A stretch of DNA of 64,000 nt. Origin: Pseudofabraea citricarpa. Its lineage: Eukaryota > Ascomycota > Leotiomycetes > Helotiales > Dermateaceae. Location of the stretch: assembly GCA_029641185.1 (NCBI GenBank), contig JAPWGK010000029.1, forward strand, positions 372,001 through 436,000. Reading direction: 5' to 3'. Shown in pieces: positions 1 to 11,379 of the stretch (its first letter is position 1; every line of letters starts with the position of its first letter). The translations under genes were made by a program, and so were the position numbers. Below the pieces are notes generated by a model, which was not told the origin of the DNA, did no database searches, and worked only from the letters and a program-made list of their open reading frames with translations.

Positions 1-928
1 CGCATGGCCAGAGGGAAATGAGCTGACAGATGCTCCTTTCATAAGCAGGAGAACAGTGTTAACTTCGACATTTCCAGCAACCGATAGAATCAGCAAATGA
101 CCTCCAGGTTGTAAACCACCAATTAGAGGCGAGATTGCCTTGGGATTTGGTGCTGTTGATACAATCATTGCTGCACCACCCATTGCCATCAATCTAGCTG
201 GTGCGTCTTCCTTGGATGTATCGATATACTCGTGAGCGCCGAGCTTTTTGGCGAACTCCTGCTTTGAACTTCCACTACTGAGTGCAACCACCCTAAATCC
301 CATCTTATTCGCGTATTGAATAGCAAGATGACCTAGGCCACCAAGCCCCTGAATAGCTACTAGGTCTCCACTTGGAATGTTCATCTTACGCATGGAGTTA
401 AAAACTGTAAGACCTGCACATAGAAGAGGTGCATAAGCAGCCGGATCAGCATCCTTAGGAACACGAACAACTGCCTCTGTTCGTAGCAGAACATACTCGG
501 CATACCCTCCATCCTGGAACACACCATTGGATATTGCGTTTGTGCACATTTGAAATTGTGCCCTTTGGCATTGCCTACACGTTCCATCATGACCTATCAA
601 AATTTGTTAGGAAAAGTGTTGTCAGGGAGCAATAAATCTACTTACCCCCATGCCAGGCCCCTCCTACTCGGTCTCCAATCTCCCATTTGTCTACGCCTTG
701 GCCAACCTCAACCACATCGCCCACAATTTCATGGCCGGGCACTCGTGGAAATTGATTTCCCATCATTCCTGACTGAACGATACCATCAGAGTGGCAGATA
801 CCACAAGCGAGGACCTTGACAAGGACTTGACCAGGGCCAGGGTGTTTAAGTTCAAGTTCGACAAGTTTGAGAGGCGTGTTAGCCTGTTCAAAGATCGCAG
901 CCTTGTAGGATGTTGGAAGTGAAGCCAT
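1..928 (-). CDS. Zinc-dependent alcohol dehydrogenase (AdhP-like), 3' end beyond the window
   Basis: Two exons: 646-928 and 593 down to the left edge, with a 52-nt GTAAGT...TAG intron (594-645). The product is an NAD(P)-dependent medium-chain dehydrogenase oxidising primary alcohols or reducing aldehydes, probably cytosolic. Exon 1 has the GroES-like fold with CGICHSDG (catalytic zinc Cys) and GHE (zinc His/Glu). Exon 2 continues with HDGTCRQCQ, part of the structural zinc lobe, then the Rossmann glycine motif GLGGLGHLAIQYA. The start at 928 (MASLPTSYKAAIF) fits the family; an in-frame upstream extension to 1051 has no such similarity. The C-terminal residues lie outside the window. The fold is certain; the substrate is not. 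Confidence 0.9.
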
Positions 929-2326
929 GTTGTCGGTGTTGTTTAAGATTGTAGAAAGATATATTAGAGGATATTTGATGGAAGTTTGATGGCCACTTAA
1001 AATTCGCTTGGGTAACGATGAACTTATACCGTTGGGAGTAGATTGAAACATAAGAGCGGACTTAAAGAATTTGTCAATCCTGTTAATGGCCGAGTTTTAC
1101 AAAGCATCGGGTTTAATCTTCATCATTCGGTCATTCGCATTGTCCTTGCGTGATGAGCGAGCTTCGGATTTAGGAGATTAGCAAACCATATTTACCACGG
1201 GCTTTAAAGATCATGAAGTTGCGAAGGGAGGATGTGCCAAGCCGCTCGGACTAGTGTGCTTCCAATTCCCGAGCCTTTGTCGTTGTAAGGGATAAGCGAC
1301 GGCACTTAAGATGGTTAAAACAGCTGATCTCGTATGAAGTAAGAGAATAAAAATTCTCTTTACATTAAGAGAACATATGCTGGTTAAACGTCAATGCAAA
1401 ATTATTGCTTATTTCTTTCTGAGTTGAATGAAGGATATTTGTCATGATTTCGCCTATGGTGTCGAGAACCCAATCATGCTCGAAGCTTGACACGTCTATG
1501 ATTCTGTCCCTCATATTCGTTTTTACTATGATTTCAAGGTTTAAAAATTAAGCTTGAATTTTCCTTCAGTCTCTATACTGCAACCATCTAGAGATGAGAC
1601 CTATTAGAATGTGAACAAGCCTAGGTAGCCTGGGCTTGACATCTGCAATGAAGTGATACGTGAAGAGCTCAAGAAGACCCCCAAAAGTTACCCGATAGTA
1701 ACAGATCGGTCTCACCAAAATTATTAGTGCTATAGAGTAAAACTTCAGTCTATATGTAAGTTATCAAGGTTCACTCTCTTTTAGGGCACCACGTAAGTAT
1801 GTCAACATAAATGCAACGAGAAATATTATCATACCATCACATGTAGAGTGTCAAGATGTGTGTTCCAAACACCAGAATAGTAACCTGACTTATGATGAAG
1901 CTAGTTTGAATCCGCCCTTCGCCTGGCAAGCTAGTCTGTCAGTCTACCAGTAATGAATGATCTCTGTTCGTAATCTAGTTCAAAAGGCTGTAGCAATTGA
2001 TTCAGACTAGGGATCGGCATTTGTCATTTCAATATTCCTGTACAGAAAGGATTAGAGAGAATCCATAGAAGGGTAATTTCTGTTGATATGTACGGACAAG
2101 CGTAAATCACATTTTGAACATTTCAAAACTTAATAATGATGTCTCATGACCTTTGAAATAAATTCAACTCCATAAGACTTATATACACACCCAAATTCTT
2201 ATCCTATACCCATTTAAGCCCAAAACTTCCTATACTTTTACGAGCGAATGGCAAGCGAGTGGCCACACTCAAGATCTCGAAGAGTGAACATCAGGCGTTG
2301 TAATTTGTGGTGTAATTGCGCTTCGC
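929..2326. other. Gene-free stretch (promoter of the alcohol dehydrogenase plus intergenic)
   Basis: There is no ORF with recognisable protein character on either strand. The first few hundred bases upstream of 928 should contain the dehydrogenase promoter. A CCTAGGTA element, recurrent in this window, lies near 1620. Otherwise I see nothing. Confidence 0.6.
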
Positions 2327-2431
2327 CTAGGAGCCACAGTTCCAGCAACTTTCTCCGTCGTGTCCACAGGGGCAGGATGTGTCCCATGAATCGGAGTGGT
2401 ATTTACCACATTGGCAGCAGTTCCATCCCAT
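2327..2431 (-). CDS. Possible 34-residue Cys-rich zinc-ribbon-like protein
   Basis: This short ORF (ATG at 2431, TAG at 2327-2329) has eight cysteines in 34 codons: an N-terminal WNCCQCG, then CPCGH and CWNC. The CCxC ... CxCGH ... CxxC arrangement is what a tiny zinc-binding ribbon looks like. From memory, fungal genomes carry many unnamed small proteins with a W-x-C-C-x-C-G start and a C-x-x-C end. No other ATG is found upstream in frame within about 60 nt. It could be a chance ORF or one exon of a longer gene. No function is proposed. Confidence 0.4.
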   Translation of the reverse strand: MGWNCCQCGKYHSDSWDTSCPCGHDGESCWNCGS

Positions 2432-3554
2432 ATTGATTGGTTGGATGGTGATTCGAAAGGTTGATTTCTGGTCTTTGAGTAAATACAGATAGATATATTT
2501 AGTTATCGTTCGAACTTGTTATGAGCACTAGAGAGGGGTGTAATGAGATACAAAAAGTATCGGCATGGGAAGGGAAACGATGGAGGCTTTATAGAAAGTC
2601 GAACAAAGAATGAGTTTTTTGATGACGCAATAGGAAAAACTCTCGTGTAGAATAAAGAATGGATCTCTTGAAGACGCAATAGGAAACTCCTTTTTGAAAG
2701 AAGGAAAGGCCTCCTTAACTTTAACGCATTTACCTAACTTGCACCAAGAAAGAAGCCCGGAGTGGAATACATACTAACCCATTTTGACGCTTACGAGAAA
2801 ATGGTTACCGGATGAGGAAAAGAACCAAATTGAGGGTTGGAAAAAAATCGTGTTTCTTTGTTGATCAAGAGGTGTTCATGTGGGCGTGACATGAATGAAG
2901 AATTTTGTATTACTAAAGCCTCGGAGCAAGCAACTTTTATAGTCCTTGTATTTTCGAGTACAGTGATATGTATTATAAAGAGAGTAAATTTTCTGGATGT
3001 CTCGGATTAATGACTTAAATCAGGATCTATAGTCTGCGAAAAAAAAGCGTTTCCCTGCTTTGCGGAGGACAAAGCAATTAGACGATTACATTTCGACCAA
3101 AAGATTTCGAGAAAAGGCGATCAGAAATTGGAAATCAAAAAGGAATTTTTGGATACATATTGAAATTCTATGGGTTGTTGCGATTGGTTGCATACTGTAG
3201 GCCAAGCTTCTGAGGAAAGTTTCTGGCAACATCAGGTGACAAGCAAGGGAAAGATAAACTGGCAAGTAAGCATAAAGTAACTAATTCAATGCCGCTGGGG
3301 AAAAAAAATGAAAGATCTCCATTGCGAATAGAACAGAAAAGAACAGAGACGACTGATCTGACTTAGACCTAGTAGGTACCTAAGTCGTACATCAGGAATC
3401 CAAAGATGAAGAAGGGTCGCCGAGCACATGCCGACTAAACCGAATCTGCACATGCGGGGTATCGCCACTTTCACCAGCTCTACCACTATAACTTATATTC
3501 TTCTCAAAAAATACTTGTAAGGTTGAATCGAAGTCCTACAAGGCCACCTGCTTC
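2432..3554. other. Gene-free stretch before the polyol dehydrogenase
   Basis: This is AT-leaning intergenic DNA with several A-rich runs and no convincing ORF. It should contain the promoter of the dehydrogenase starting at 3555. Short ORFs antisense near 3286-3713 overlap that gene's start and have no protein character. Confidence 0.5.
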
Positions 3555-4702
3555 ATGAATTCCACTTCTGCAGCTACAAATCCAGCATACTTCCTCCACA
3601 GTGCTGGAGATGCACAAATTCGAGACACCGCATATCCTACAATTGAGGACCCTCATGATGTAATTGTTCGGATTGAATACGTGGGAGTTTGCGGAAGTGA
3701 TGTACGACTTCAATTCGCATTAACATCTGTATCCAGTTAACCTATCGCCAGGTACATTTTTGGGTACATGGTGGTATCGGAGAAAAAGTCTCTCAGCCAC
3801 TCATAATGGGCCATGAAGCTTCTGGTACGGTTCACGAAGTAGGTTCGAAAGTTACCACACTCCGACCTGGTGACCGCGTGGCAATTGAGCCTGGACTTCC
3901 GTGTCATCGCTGTAAGACATGCAAAGCTGGACACTACAATCTCTGTCCTTCCATGGAGTTTGCAGCATGCCCACCTAACTCGCATGGGACCCTAAGAAAA
4001 TATTACAAGAGTGTTGAAGGATTCTGCTATAAACTTTCAGACGATATAGGCCTCGATGAAGGTGTACTCCTGGAGCCCTTGGCAGTTGCGGTACACACTG
4101 CCCGGCTAGCAAATATTACGTTTGGTCAGGAGGTCGTAGTTTTTGGGGCTGGAACTATTGGGTTATTTTGTGCAGCTGTTTCCAAGGCATTTGGAGCCAA
4201 AGGAGTGACAGTGATTGATATTAATGCTGAACGACTTGAATTTGCTAAAAGATTTGTAGGTTGCAATACCTTCCAGACTTCACAGGACCACCACGCTACA
4301 TACAGCTCTGAACAAACAGCGACCGCTCTCATAGAAAAATTTGGATTGGGTGATGGCGCCGGTGCTGATGCCGTACTTGAGGCTACTGGTGTTGAGATAT
4401 GCCTTGAAACTGGTCTACATGTTCTACGTCGTGGTGGAACTTATGTCCAAGCCGGGATGGGCAAGGACAAAATACAATTCCCATTTACGACTTTCATTAC
4501 TAAGGAGCTGCACGTGTTGGGTTGTTTTCGTTACAATGCTGGAGATTTTGACATTGCGAAGCACTTGGTTGATTCGAAGAGAATTTCAGTTAAGGAATTG
4601 ATTACGTCTGTGGAGCCATTTGTAACAGCTTCTCAGGCATGGGAGAAAACAAGAAAAGGGGAAGGTATCAAGAATCTGATCAGAGGTCCGACAGATGTGT
4701 AG
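3555..4702 (+). CDS. Xylitol/sorbitol dehydrogenase family protein (D-xylulose reductase-like)
   Basis: Two exons, 3555-3701 and 3752-4702, give 365 residues; the 50-nt intron has a GTACGA donor and CAG acceptor, and splicing restores GSDVHFWVHGG. The product is an NAD-dependent zinc medium-chain dehydrogenase of pentitol/hexitol metabolism: xylitol to xylulose, or sorbitol to fructose. Visible features are GVCGSD (catalytic zinc Cys), MGHEASG, the structural zinc cluster CHRCKTCKAGHYNLC, the EPLAVAVH active-site segment and the Rossmann motif GAGTIG followed by VIDIN, whose acidic residue favours NAD over NADP. Length is normal for the family. Xylitol, sorbitol and L-arabinitol enzymes cannot be told apart by eye. 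Confidence 0.92.
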
Positions 4703-5202
4703 ATTTCGGTTCGTGGGAAGACTGGGAGTCTGTACTTTTGCTACATATAGTCAAATAAAAACTCTACTTTTCTTTGCTGAAGGCTTTCTATACGAATAGT
4801 GCGGGAGAAAAGCAAAGGCTATTGTGATATACACTTACATGAAAGGGGTTAACTTACGATTTATTATGACTTGTATACAATTTCATACATGATCTCTAAG
4901 GTTGGTTTCGTTGTATTTCTTACCATCTTTAGCAGCTCTAGCGAAGCTATTTTTGATTGTAGCTTTGTCAACTTGGTATTCTTAGTCTTAATTAACGATT
5001 GATATTTATCAACTACCCATATCAAACCTTGTTTGTATACCTAGGTAACTAAAACTTCTTCATATGTAAGACGCCATTGTTGTATTCTTTCTATCTTGGC
5101 AGAGAATCCTAATTATTCTTCCAGTCCATATAAATACCCAACTAAATTCCAATTCGATATCCTTAGCTATAAAAGTAATTCCCTCGTCATTGTCTTATCA
5201 GA
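4703..5202. other. Intergenic between convergent genes
   Basis: This is AT-rich 3' flanking sequence shared by the polyol dehydrogenase (+) and the small secreted protein (-). A CCTAGGTA element lies near 5040. No ORF or RNA gene was seen. Confidence 0.5.
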
Positions 5203-5636
5203 TTATGGCAGACCCTGAATAGTAGGTACGCAATCGGCAGTCATAATTGTGGTTGTCGTTATATAGCTAGTGGAGGTAACTGTAACTTCGATAACAGGAA
5301 CAGGAGGCGATCTCGATATACAAGAGCCATCGGCAGCACATATAGAATCCCATGGACAGCATTCATTCCCACAACACTGCGTATCTTCGTGTAAAAGTAT
5401 TAGCTCTTGGAACTAAAGAACCAGGGAATCAAAACTTTCTTACCAATGCCGCAGAGATGATGTCCCCCACTTGAAGTAGGACAACAGCTGTCTCCAAACG
5501 CAGAAGATCCACAGCGGTCTTGACACCAGAATTCCCATGCGGCACATCTCTGATCAGACATGGAAAAACTGCATTCTGAGGTGGGCCATAGGGAAATTGC
5601 AGTCAATAGAATTAATTTGTGTGCGAGGTGAAACAT
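5203..5636 (-). CDS. Small secreted cysteine-rich protein (124 aa)
   Basis: Two exons, 5444-5636 and 5203-5384, are separated by a 59-nt intron with GTAAGA donor and AAG acceptor. The N-terminus (MFHLAHKLILLTAISLWP) is a signal peptide. The mature part is cysteine-rich, with CC pairs at the SCC, QCC and ECC positions and single Cys between. After splicing a second domain continues as CCGNECCPWDSIC, then a Ser/Thr/Val-rich tail ends in GLP. The repeated CC-G-x-x-C style resembles fungal apoplastic proteins built from small disulfide modules. I do not recognise a named family. It is not represented fully by any unspliced ORF, so simple gene callers may miss the second exon. Confidence 0.75.
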
Positions 5637-7082
5637 GATGAAGACGTCTATATTTCAAAGACAGGACAATCAAGCAGTATAGACGATCAAGGTTACTCTG
5701 CTCTGAGCTTGTTGAAATACTCGATATTGGGATTAGAAAAAGTTCAACTTACAACTAGGAGAGAGTGAGATGAAATCTACCCATGAGTGATGTTTTTTAA
5801 GTGCCACCATGTTAGCATATGTCACGGAAGAATTCATCTCTAATAGCTACATTCTATAGTGTTTCGGCCCCTCCGAGCATACAAATGCCCAGGGCATTAA
5901 AACCTTTTTGCTTTCCTAGGTAGATACGCCAAAAGTTGACCGATTATTCAATGGAACATATTGTATAAGCACTAACAAGTAAGAGGCCGGCCTTGAAAAA
6001 AGGCTATCGTAGCTAAATGGCGTAAGGCTATTTCTATCGACCTGATATGGTCATGGGAGATAATTTATGTTGATCGAATAGATAATTTGGGCTTGAAGTT
6101 TTTCATAGTTGAATAGGTAACTGTCACATCGCTAAGCAAGATTGAATTTGGAGAGCCTTGGCTAACCCGGAGTAATAGTCGGTTTTGGACTAGATCTAAG
6201 CATTTCAAGTTTCTGCAGACATGCTTATTTTATGCAAGAGGCCTCAATCTATGCTATGGAATAGGCTTTATGGACGAGTCGAATAGTGAATTACAGTAGT
6301 CACGAGTACTTCACTCTGCCTAGCTCACGTCAGCTAGATTGCTTTTCCAATGTCATTCATTCTTGGCATCATCGAGAGTCGGCTGTTGTGTTTACATCCC
6401 AACCTTATTATTCCAAAACTGTATTTTCAAACATGTCAACTCGTGGAGATACTTGGCGCTGACGTTATCAAAAGAATCTTCGATCTTATCGCAGACGAAT
6501 CATGCTTTGTCGTCCTAGTGGGCATGCAAGCACTGGGGTAGCCCGGGTAGCTAAGGAGCCACACCCACAAGTTTTGACAAACTATCCATATAGTCTTGGC
6601 TATTAAGATAGGTAGATCAGAAACAGGTTCAGAATTATTGATCGCTTATCTATATCATGGGCCAAGACCGTGATGGGCTTCAACCCGAAATCCTTCTACA
6701 ACCAAAGCTCACGTCATATTTCAAGGAGTAATTTATTGCATGATTGGATCTTGTGAATTGCCAATGCAAGTATAGATCGGCAGGATATGAAACTGATGAT
6801 CTATTAGTTCAATGAAGCCTTGTTCACCTACAAGCCATCTGTATGTCCTTGAGCATGCAGCTAGATTTATAAACCTAGCTACTGATGATTTCATGATTGA
6901 TGTGATATATTATTCTGTTTGGAAGAGCTTATAGCTTCCTTCGTCTATTAATTGTACGAGTCATTCAAAGACAGAAAAACGGTCCTGGTTATATCTGACT
7001 TCGGGTTTTTCTCTTGCCATTCTCTTGATCCAATTCTAATGTTCTGGGCCTTGAGTTTTATAAGATATTTTAATTTTGTCCA
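5637..7082. other. Gene-free stretch (1.4 kb)
   Basis: Intergenic sequence with no supportable gene. A 63-codon ORF at 6350-6541 lacks protein character. A CCTAGGTA element occurs near 5919. The left part should hold the promoter of the secreted cysteine-rich protein, the right part that of the 323-aa orphan gene. Confidence 0.5.
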
Positions 7083-8054
7083 ATGGCTCACCAAATTATG
7101 GAATACCCAGAAGAGCAATTCGCACGTAGCACATGGCGAGCAGAAAAGCTACCACGAGGGCTGCCATTCAACAATGATTTTGATGAAGGTGGTTCAGGAG
7201 TGGGCACGAAAATACTCCTTTTCGATATTGTTCGCATGCTACAAAAACTCGAAACTCGAATGGAAGTCCAAGGGACTCATATGAGGGCTTTGGAGGCATC
7301 AATTCAATCAGAGGAAGAGGAGAGAGTCCCATCTACACCATCCACTCTCGGGGGTATGCATAAAATGCGGTCAAATTTCGTGGGGACATCAATCAATCAG
7401 TACGAGGAATCGGTCAGGGAAGCAAGAATGAGGACAAACTTCGATTTCAAAGACAGTGTCTCTTGCCTTGATATGCCGATCAGTGTCCCTCTATCGACAA
7501 GAAATAGTAACTTGCAACTTTTCAACCCAAAATCTCTGGATACAGGAAGACATGACTCTGACGTGTATTCACTCTCTGTATATACAGAAAATATGCTGGA
7601 TATGGAGGTTCCTCGCAATTCAGAGCGTTCAGACATACCATCTTTGCAGATTAGTACCATTCCTGCTTCTCCAGACACAGGTGCTCAAATTGTTCCTTCA
7701 ATCGCTATTGCGAGTCCATCCAGCTCAGAAATATCCTGGATCACATCTTCGAGCGAAAGAGCTAAAGCTCCACATGAAAATGTTGAGTTATCACTTCATG
7801 CTTACGATAACTGGAAGCAAGGTGTCAAATCGAAGATCAAAAACGAATCTAGGGCGGCAAAGAAGGCAGAGATCCAGAGACTGGCTATTTTGAAGCCAAA
7901 AAGATGGTCCGAGGGAGAAAAAAAGAGACGAGTGCATTCACTTTCCTGGAAGCTGCTTGCTGAGATGGTTGGAAGGGTCGTGCAGTCAAGAAGTTCGAAC
8001 ATAATGGCTAATCAAAGAACTGGTAGAGACAAGCGAGTCATTTTTGTTTGTTAG
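7083..8054 (+). CDS. Orphan protein, 323 aa, single exon
   Basis: An intronless ORF of 323 codons starting MAHQIMEYPEEQFARSTW. I do not recognise it. Residues 1-100 include a likely helix around LQKLETRMEVQGTHMRALEAS. The middle is rich in Ser, Pro and Ile/Val without a clear fold. The last 90 residues are basic (KSKIKNESRAAKKAEIQR and the later KPKRWSEGEKKRR), suggesting a nucleic-acid or nuclear role, but that is inference. No signal peptide or membrane segment. Length and codon regularity favour a real gene; lineage-restricted origin is likely. Confidence 0.55.
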   Translation: MAHQIMEYPEEQFARSTWRAEKLPRGLPFNNDFDEGGSGVGTKILLFDIVRMLQKLETRMEVQGTHMRALEASIQSEEEERVPSTPSTLGGMHKMRSNFVGTSINQYEESVREARMRTNFDFKDSVSCLDMPISVPLSTRNSNLQLFNPKSLDTGRHDSDVYSLSVYTENMLDMEVPRNSERSDIPSLQISTIPASPDTGAQIVPSIAIASPSSSEISWITSSSERAKAPHENVELSLHAYDNWKQGVKSKIKNESRAAKKAEIQRLAILKPKRWSEGEKKRRVHSLSWKLLAEMVGRVVQSRSSNIMANQRTGRDKRVIFVC

Positions 8055-9215
8055 GGGACTCCACTTGTTAGATTTTGCCACCCAAGAATTCCTCTCTTGC
8101 GTATAAGTAAATTTTTTATTTTCCAGATACTCATCTCATCATCTTGAAAATCCATAAATTAAAAAAAAAAAAATATCTACTTTACTATTACCTGTGGTTG
8201 AAGTTAACAAGAACCTAACATTACATAAAACTTTGGTCTGCGGTACTTTGATCCCAGAATCAACAATGGGACTAAGATCTCACTTTCAAAAACAAGTTTT
8301 TCCTTGTGCGAAGAAATGGCTTGTTCTTCAAGCCATATGAAATCTTTTTCTTTCAAAAAATGAAGGCAACCGGGTTCAGTTTGCTGACACCGGTTATCAA
8401 GATAGCCTATTCTAGAGTGCTTTGAGCCAGGGGTACAGTCGATCTAGGTAGGTATACTACAAACCTTATTTGTGGCTGTCTCGTTCGGCTAACCCTCAAA
8501 CTATAGCATGGTCTTTGTTTCGAAGTGTCGCGTACTACGCGAAATAAACGGGCTAATAACTAAGATACAGTTTCCAGACCAAGAAACTACCCAGGCAGCT
8601 ATACCAACCAGCAATAACGAGGCATCTATCGTCATATAATGGTGAGTCAGATAGCCATTTTAATAGACGTTTTTACTTTCCATTTCCCGAATACCCGCCA
8701 TTTCACTGTCAGACCAAATAACCATGAGACAAGAAATACCTCTGAGTTTCCCGATTTAGTCTAACCTCGTTCTTTTGAGTGACTATTAAATGGACTCTAA
8801 TGCTAAATAGGTCCTGTCAGACTGACTACCCATGGCCATGAAGAGATCCTGTTTGTAGTTTGAGGCCCGAAAATGCCTGGATCTTGATACTGCAAGTCAA
8901 GTATATCGTCTGTCATTAACGGGTCTCCCAACAGGTCACAAGGAAAAGCAAAAAGGTTCTGACTCACGCTTTCATCAGGAAGCATTTTGTTAGCTTAGTT
9001 TTTCCCCATTCATTCAGAAAATTTGTCTTTCAATGAAAGGGGGTGTAGAAGCTCAGATATCTCTCAAATACTCTCATCACTACATCCAAGTGACATCTCT
9101 GATAACACTTTTTGGGGTTCTTACAATTTCTTTTACTCTACGCCTAATTGACTTGAGAACGCTTCTGTTAATCGCCTATTCTAAAGAAAACAGAACGGCC
9201 AAAGACGCTATAAAC
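8055..9215. other. Intergenic with one doubtful minus-strand ORF
   Basis: It contains an A13 run near 8161 and a CCTAGGTA-like element near 8445. A 60-codon minus ORF (8803-8985, MLPDESVSQNLFAFPCD...) has protein-like composition and an ATG, and could be an exon of an unrecognised or decayed gene, but nothing supports a function. The right end should contain the promoter of the LysM gene. Confidence 0.4.
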
Positions 9216-10583
9216 ATGTTTTCTCTCTCCACTTGGCTTTATTTTGCCCTGATAATTTCATACACTCATGGCGCATATGTATTCTATGCTGTAGGTGAGT
9301 ATCATAGCCTCAGTTGCCGCCTTTCTCGTAGTTAACGCGTCATTCAGTTTCAGGGGATACACAACTGTCCATTGCGTCAGCTCATGGTGTTAGCATAGAT
9401 GCTCTAAACCTTGCCAACCCTCAATTGACCGATAAAAGTTATGAGGTTTTGGGAGGAATTGTTCAAGTTCCAAAGGCATGTTCAAGACATGATATTGTTC
9501 ATCTCACGGTCCCAGGGGATACTTTGGTCGATATCGCAAGAGAATATAACATTGATGTTGTTGCTCTTGAGAAGACAAATCCGCAGATCGATGATGATCT
9601 TACCCTGAATCCTGGCGACTGTGTTGAAATTCCATCCAAACCACCCAAGGATGGTGATGACGAAATCACTCCGACAGCCTCATCCAGCTCAATTCTCACC
9701 AACTGGAATTCGCAATCTTCTTTGGAGCCGTCAATTACTGAATCACTTATTTCAACCACAAGCTCATCACCCGTCGGTCCAACTTCGAGTTCATGCACGT
9801 TTACTATCATGTCATCTGGCGGCATATCTTGCCCAGCCGGCCAACTTTTCGATGGCCAAATCGGTCTCAACGGGAGCTACAGTACAGCTTCATTTTTTAT
9901 TGCCAATACCCAAATAGTCGACTCTAATAATCGAGGATGTATTATTACTGGTATGCATTTTTATTTACGTATCGACTGCACTGAAACTAACTAAATTTCT
10001 TCCGGCAGAACCGCCAGCCACACAATTTCAATGTGATGAAGGAAAGCCAGCCGCTTCTGGATTTGAGATCGGAAGTGATGGAATAATTGCATACAATTCT
10101 TCCACTACATTCTATGCATGCCCAGCTACAGATACAGAGTATAATATCTACGTCGCACCAAATTTTCAACAGACAAAATGCTTTCCCATAATGCTGACTG
10201 CGAGCGGTTGTGGTATTCCTTCTGCTACGTCTCACGCTACAATACCTCCGAAAACCTCTACGTTAACAACGACACTCTCTCCCACTACGTCTATATGTGC
10301 CCCGTCCACAAGCACAAAAACGATCACATCAATTGAGACTTTGTGGCAGACTGTCACCCTCACAACTACAAGCAACTGCTCTACCTTAACATCTTCTTTG
10401 ACTTCCTCGTGGTGTAACACTACTACTACAACTACTCAAGTATCAAGTTTGTGGATCACGGTTACTGCTACGCCCTCAAAAAACAAGTCATGCCATTCTT
10501 GCAATACTATGACGGCGACGGAGACTGGAAAATGGAACACTACTATCACTACTACGATAGATGATATGACAAGTTCTACATGA
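9216..10583 (+). CDS. Secreted double-LysM protein with PIR1-like C-terminal domain
   Basis: Exons 9216-9294, 9354-9950 and 10009-10583 give 416 residues. The signal peptide is MFSLSTWLYFALIISYTHG. LysM 1 starts directly after it and spans the first intron (YAVGDTQLSIASAHGVSIDA...); LysM 2 follows (HLTVPGDTLVDIAREYN to LNPGDCVEIP). LysM domains bind chitin or other GlcNAc polymers. A Ser/Thr linker leads to a domain with the layout of the PIR1-like cell-wall mannoprotein C-terminus: an FxGQIGLNGSY-like strand, ASFFIANTQIVDSNNRGC, GFEIGSDGIIAYNSSTTFYAC and a final Cys. The last 130 residues are almost all Ser/Thr, suited to O-glycosylation. The start at 9216 is chosen over the in-frame 9033 because it opens with the signal peptide. 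Confidence 0.85.
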
Positions 10584-11379
10584 TAGCATGTGAAGAATCT
10601 AGAATGTAGTTGAGAATTTGTGGATTTTAGGAATGTCAAATATCGTTAACGAGTTAAAATTCTAATTGCTTAGTTCTAAAAGTTCTAAAATTTTCACTTC
10701 CTACTGAACGATTTCATCTTTGCTCTCAGTGTGAAAACCATCTTAGCGTACTCCAACTCATGGCTTTGAACCTCTCCTAAATTCCTCCGCCTTCCCCGCA
10801 ACCACACCCCTGACTACACTGCGCCATAGTCCCCTATCATCTTATCTAATATTCTTCCAGGTGACTAATGTGGAGTTTCTGACGTGAGATGCGCTGCCCT
10901 TATCAGCAGGGATAATATTAGGCGAGCAATTTCTCAGACAGGATATAGCCGATGAAATTCAGCGTAGTGTTTGTTTTTGATAACTTACTTTTGGTTTCAA
11001 AGGTCCTTGCAGAAATGACGTTGCCAAGCTTCGGGCCTCAATATCTAGCACAGTCGCAGGAATTTCGGTCTCTCACTTCGCCTATAGCCGATGAAATCTC
11101 AGTCATACGTGAGGGTATTCAATATACTCGTGATTGTTTATAAAGTGCCACAAATTCTTGTAGACTGATCCTCACAGGATCAGTTTCTTTTTGATTACTG
11201 CTCGAGCTTGAACGCAGCTAAGCTTGACCAAGATCAAGCCCCCATAATCTCAGTACAAGTTAAATCTGCAAAGTATCTCAATGAGTGTACTTTTCCCTTT
11301 AAGCTAACAACTTTGTATTGCATCCCCGAAGCTCATCTTCTGTTGCTCAACTTCTTCGTATAATTGACGAATATCTACC
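10584..11379. other. Intergenic between the LysM and SGNH-protease-WSC genes
   Basis: A 63-codon ORF at 10952-11143 opens with MKFSVVFVFDNLLLVSKVLA, vaguely like a signal peptide, and ends in a single Cys; it may be a decayed small secreted protein or chance. A short inverted repeat (gatcctcacaggatc) lies near 11167. The rest should be the promoter of the gene at 11380. Confidence 0.4.

Noticed and set aside
6350..6541. 63-codon ORF
   Set aside because: Isolated, AT-biased, no motif; consistent with chance.
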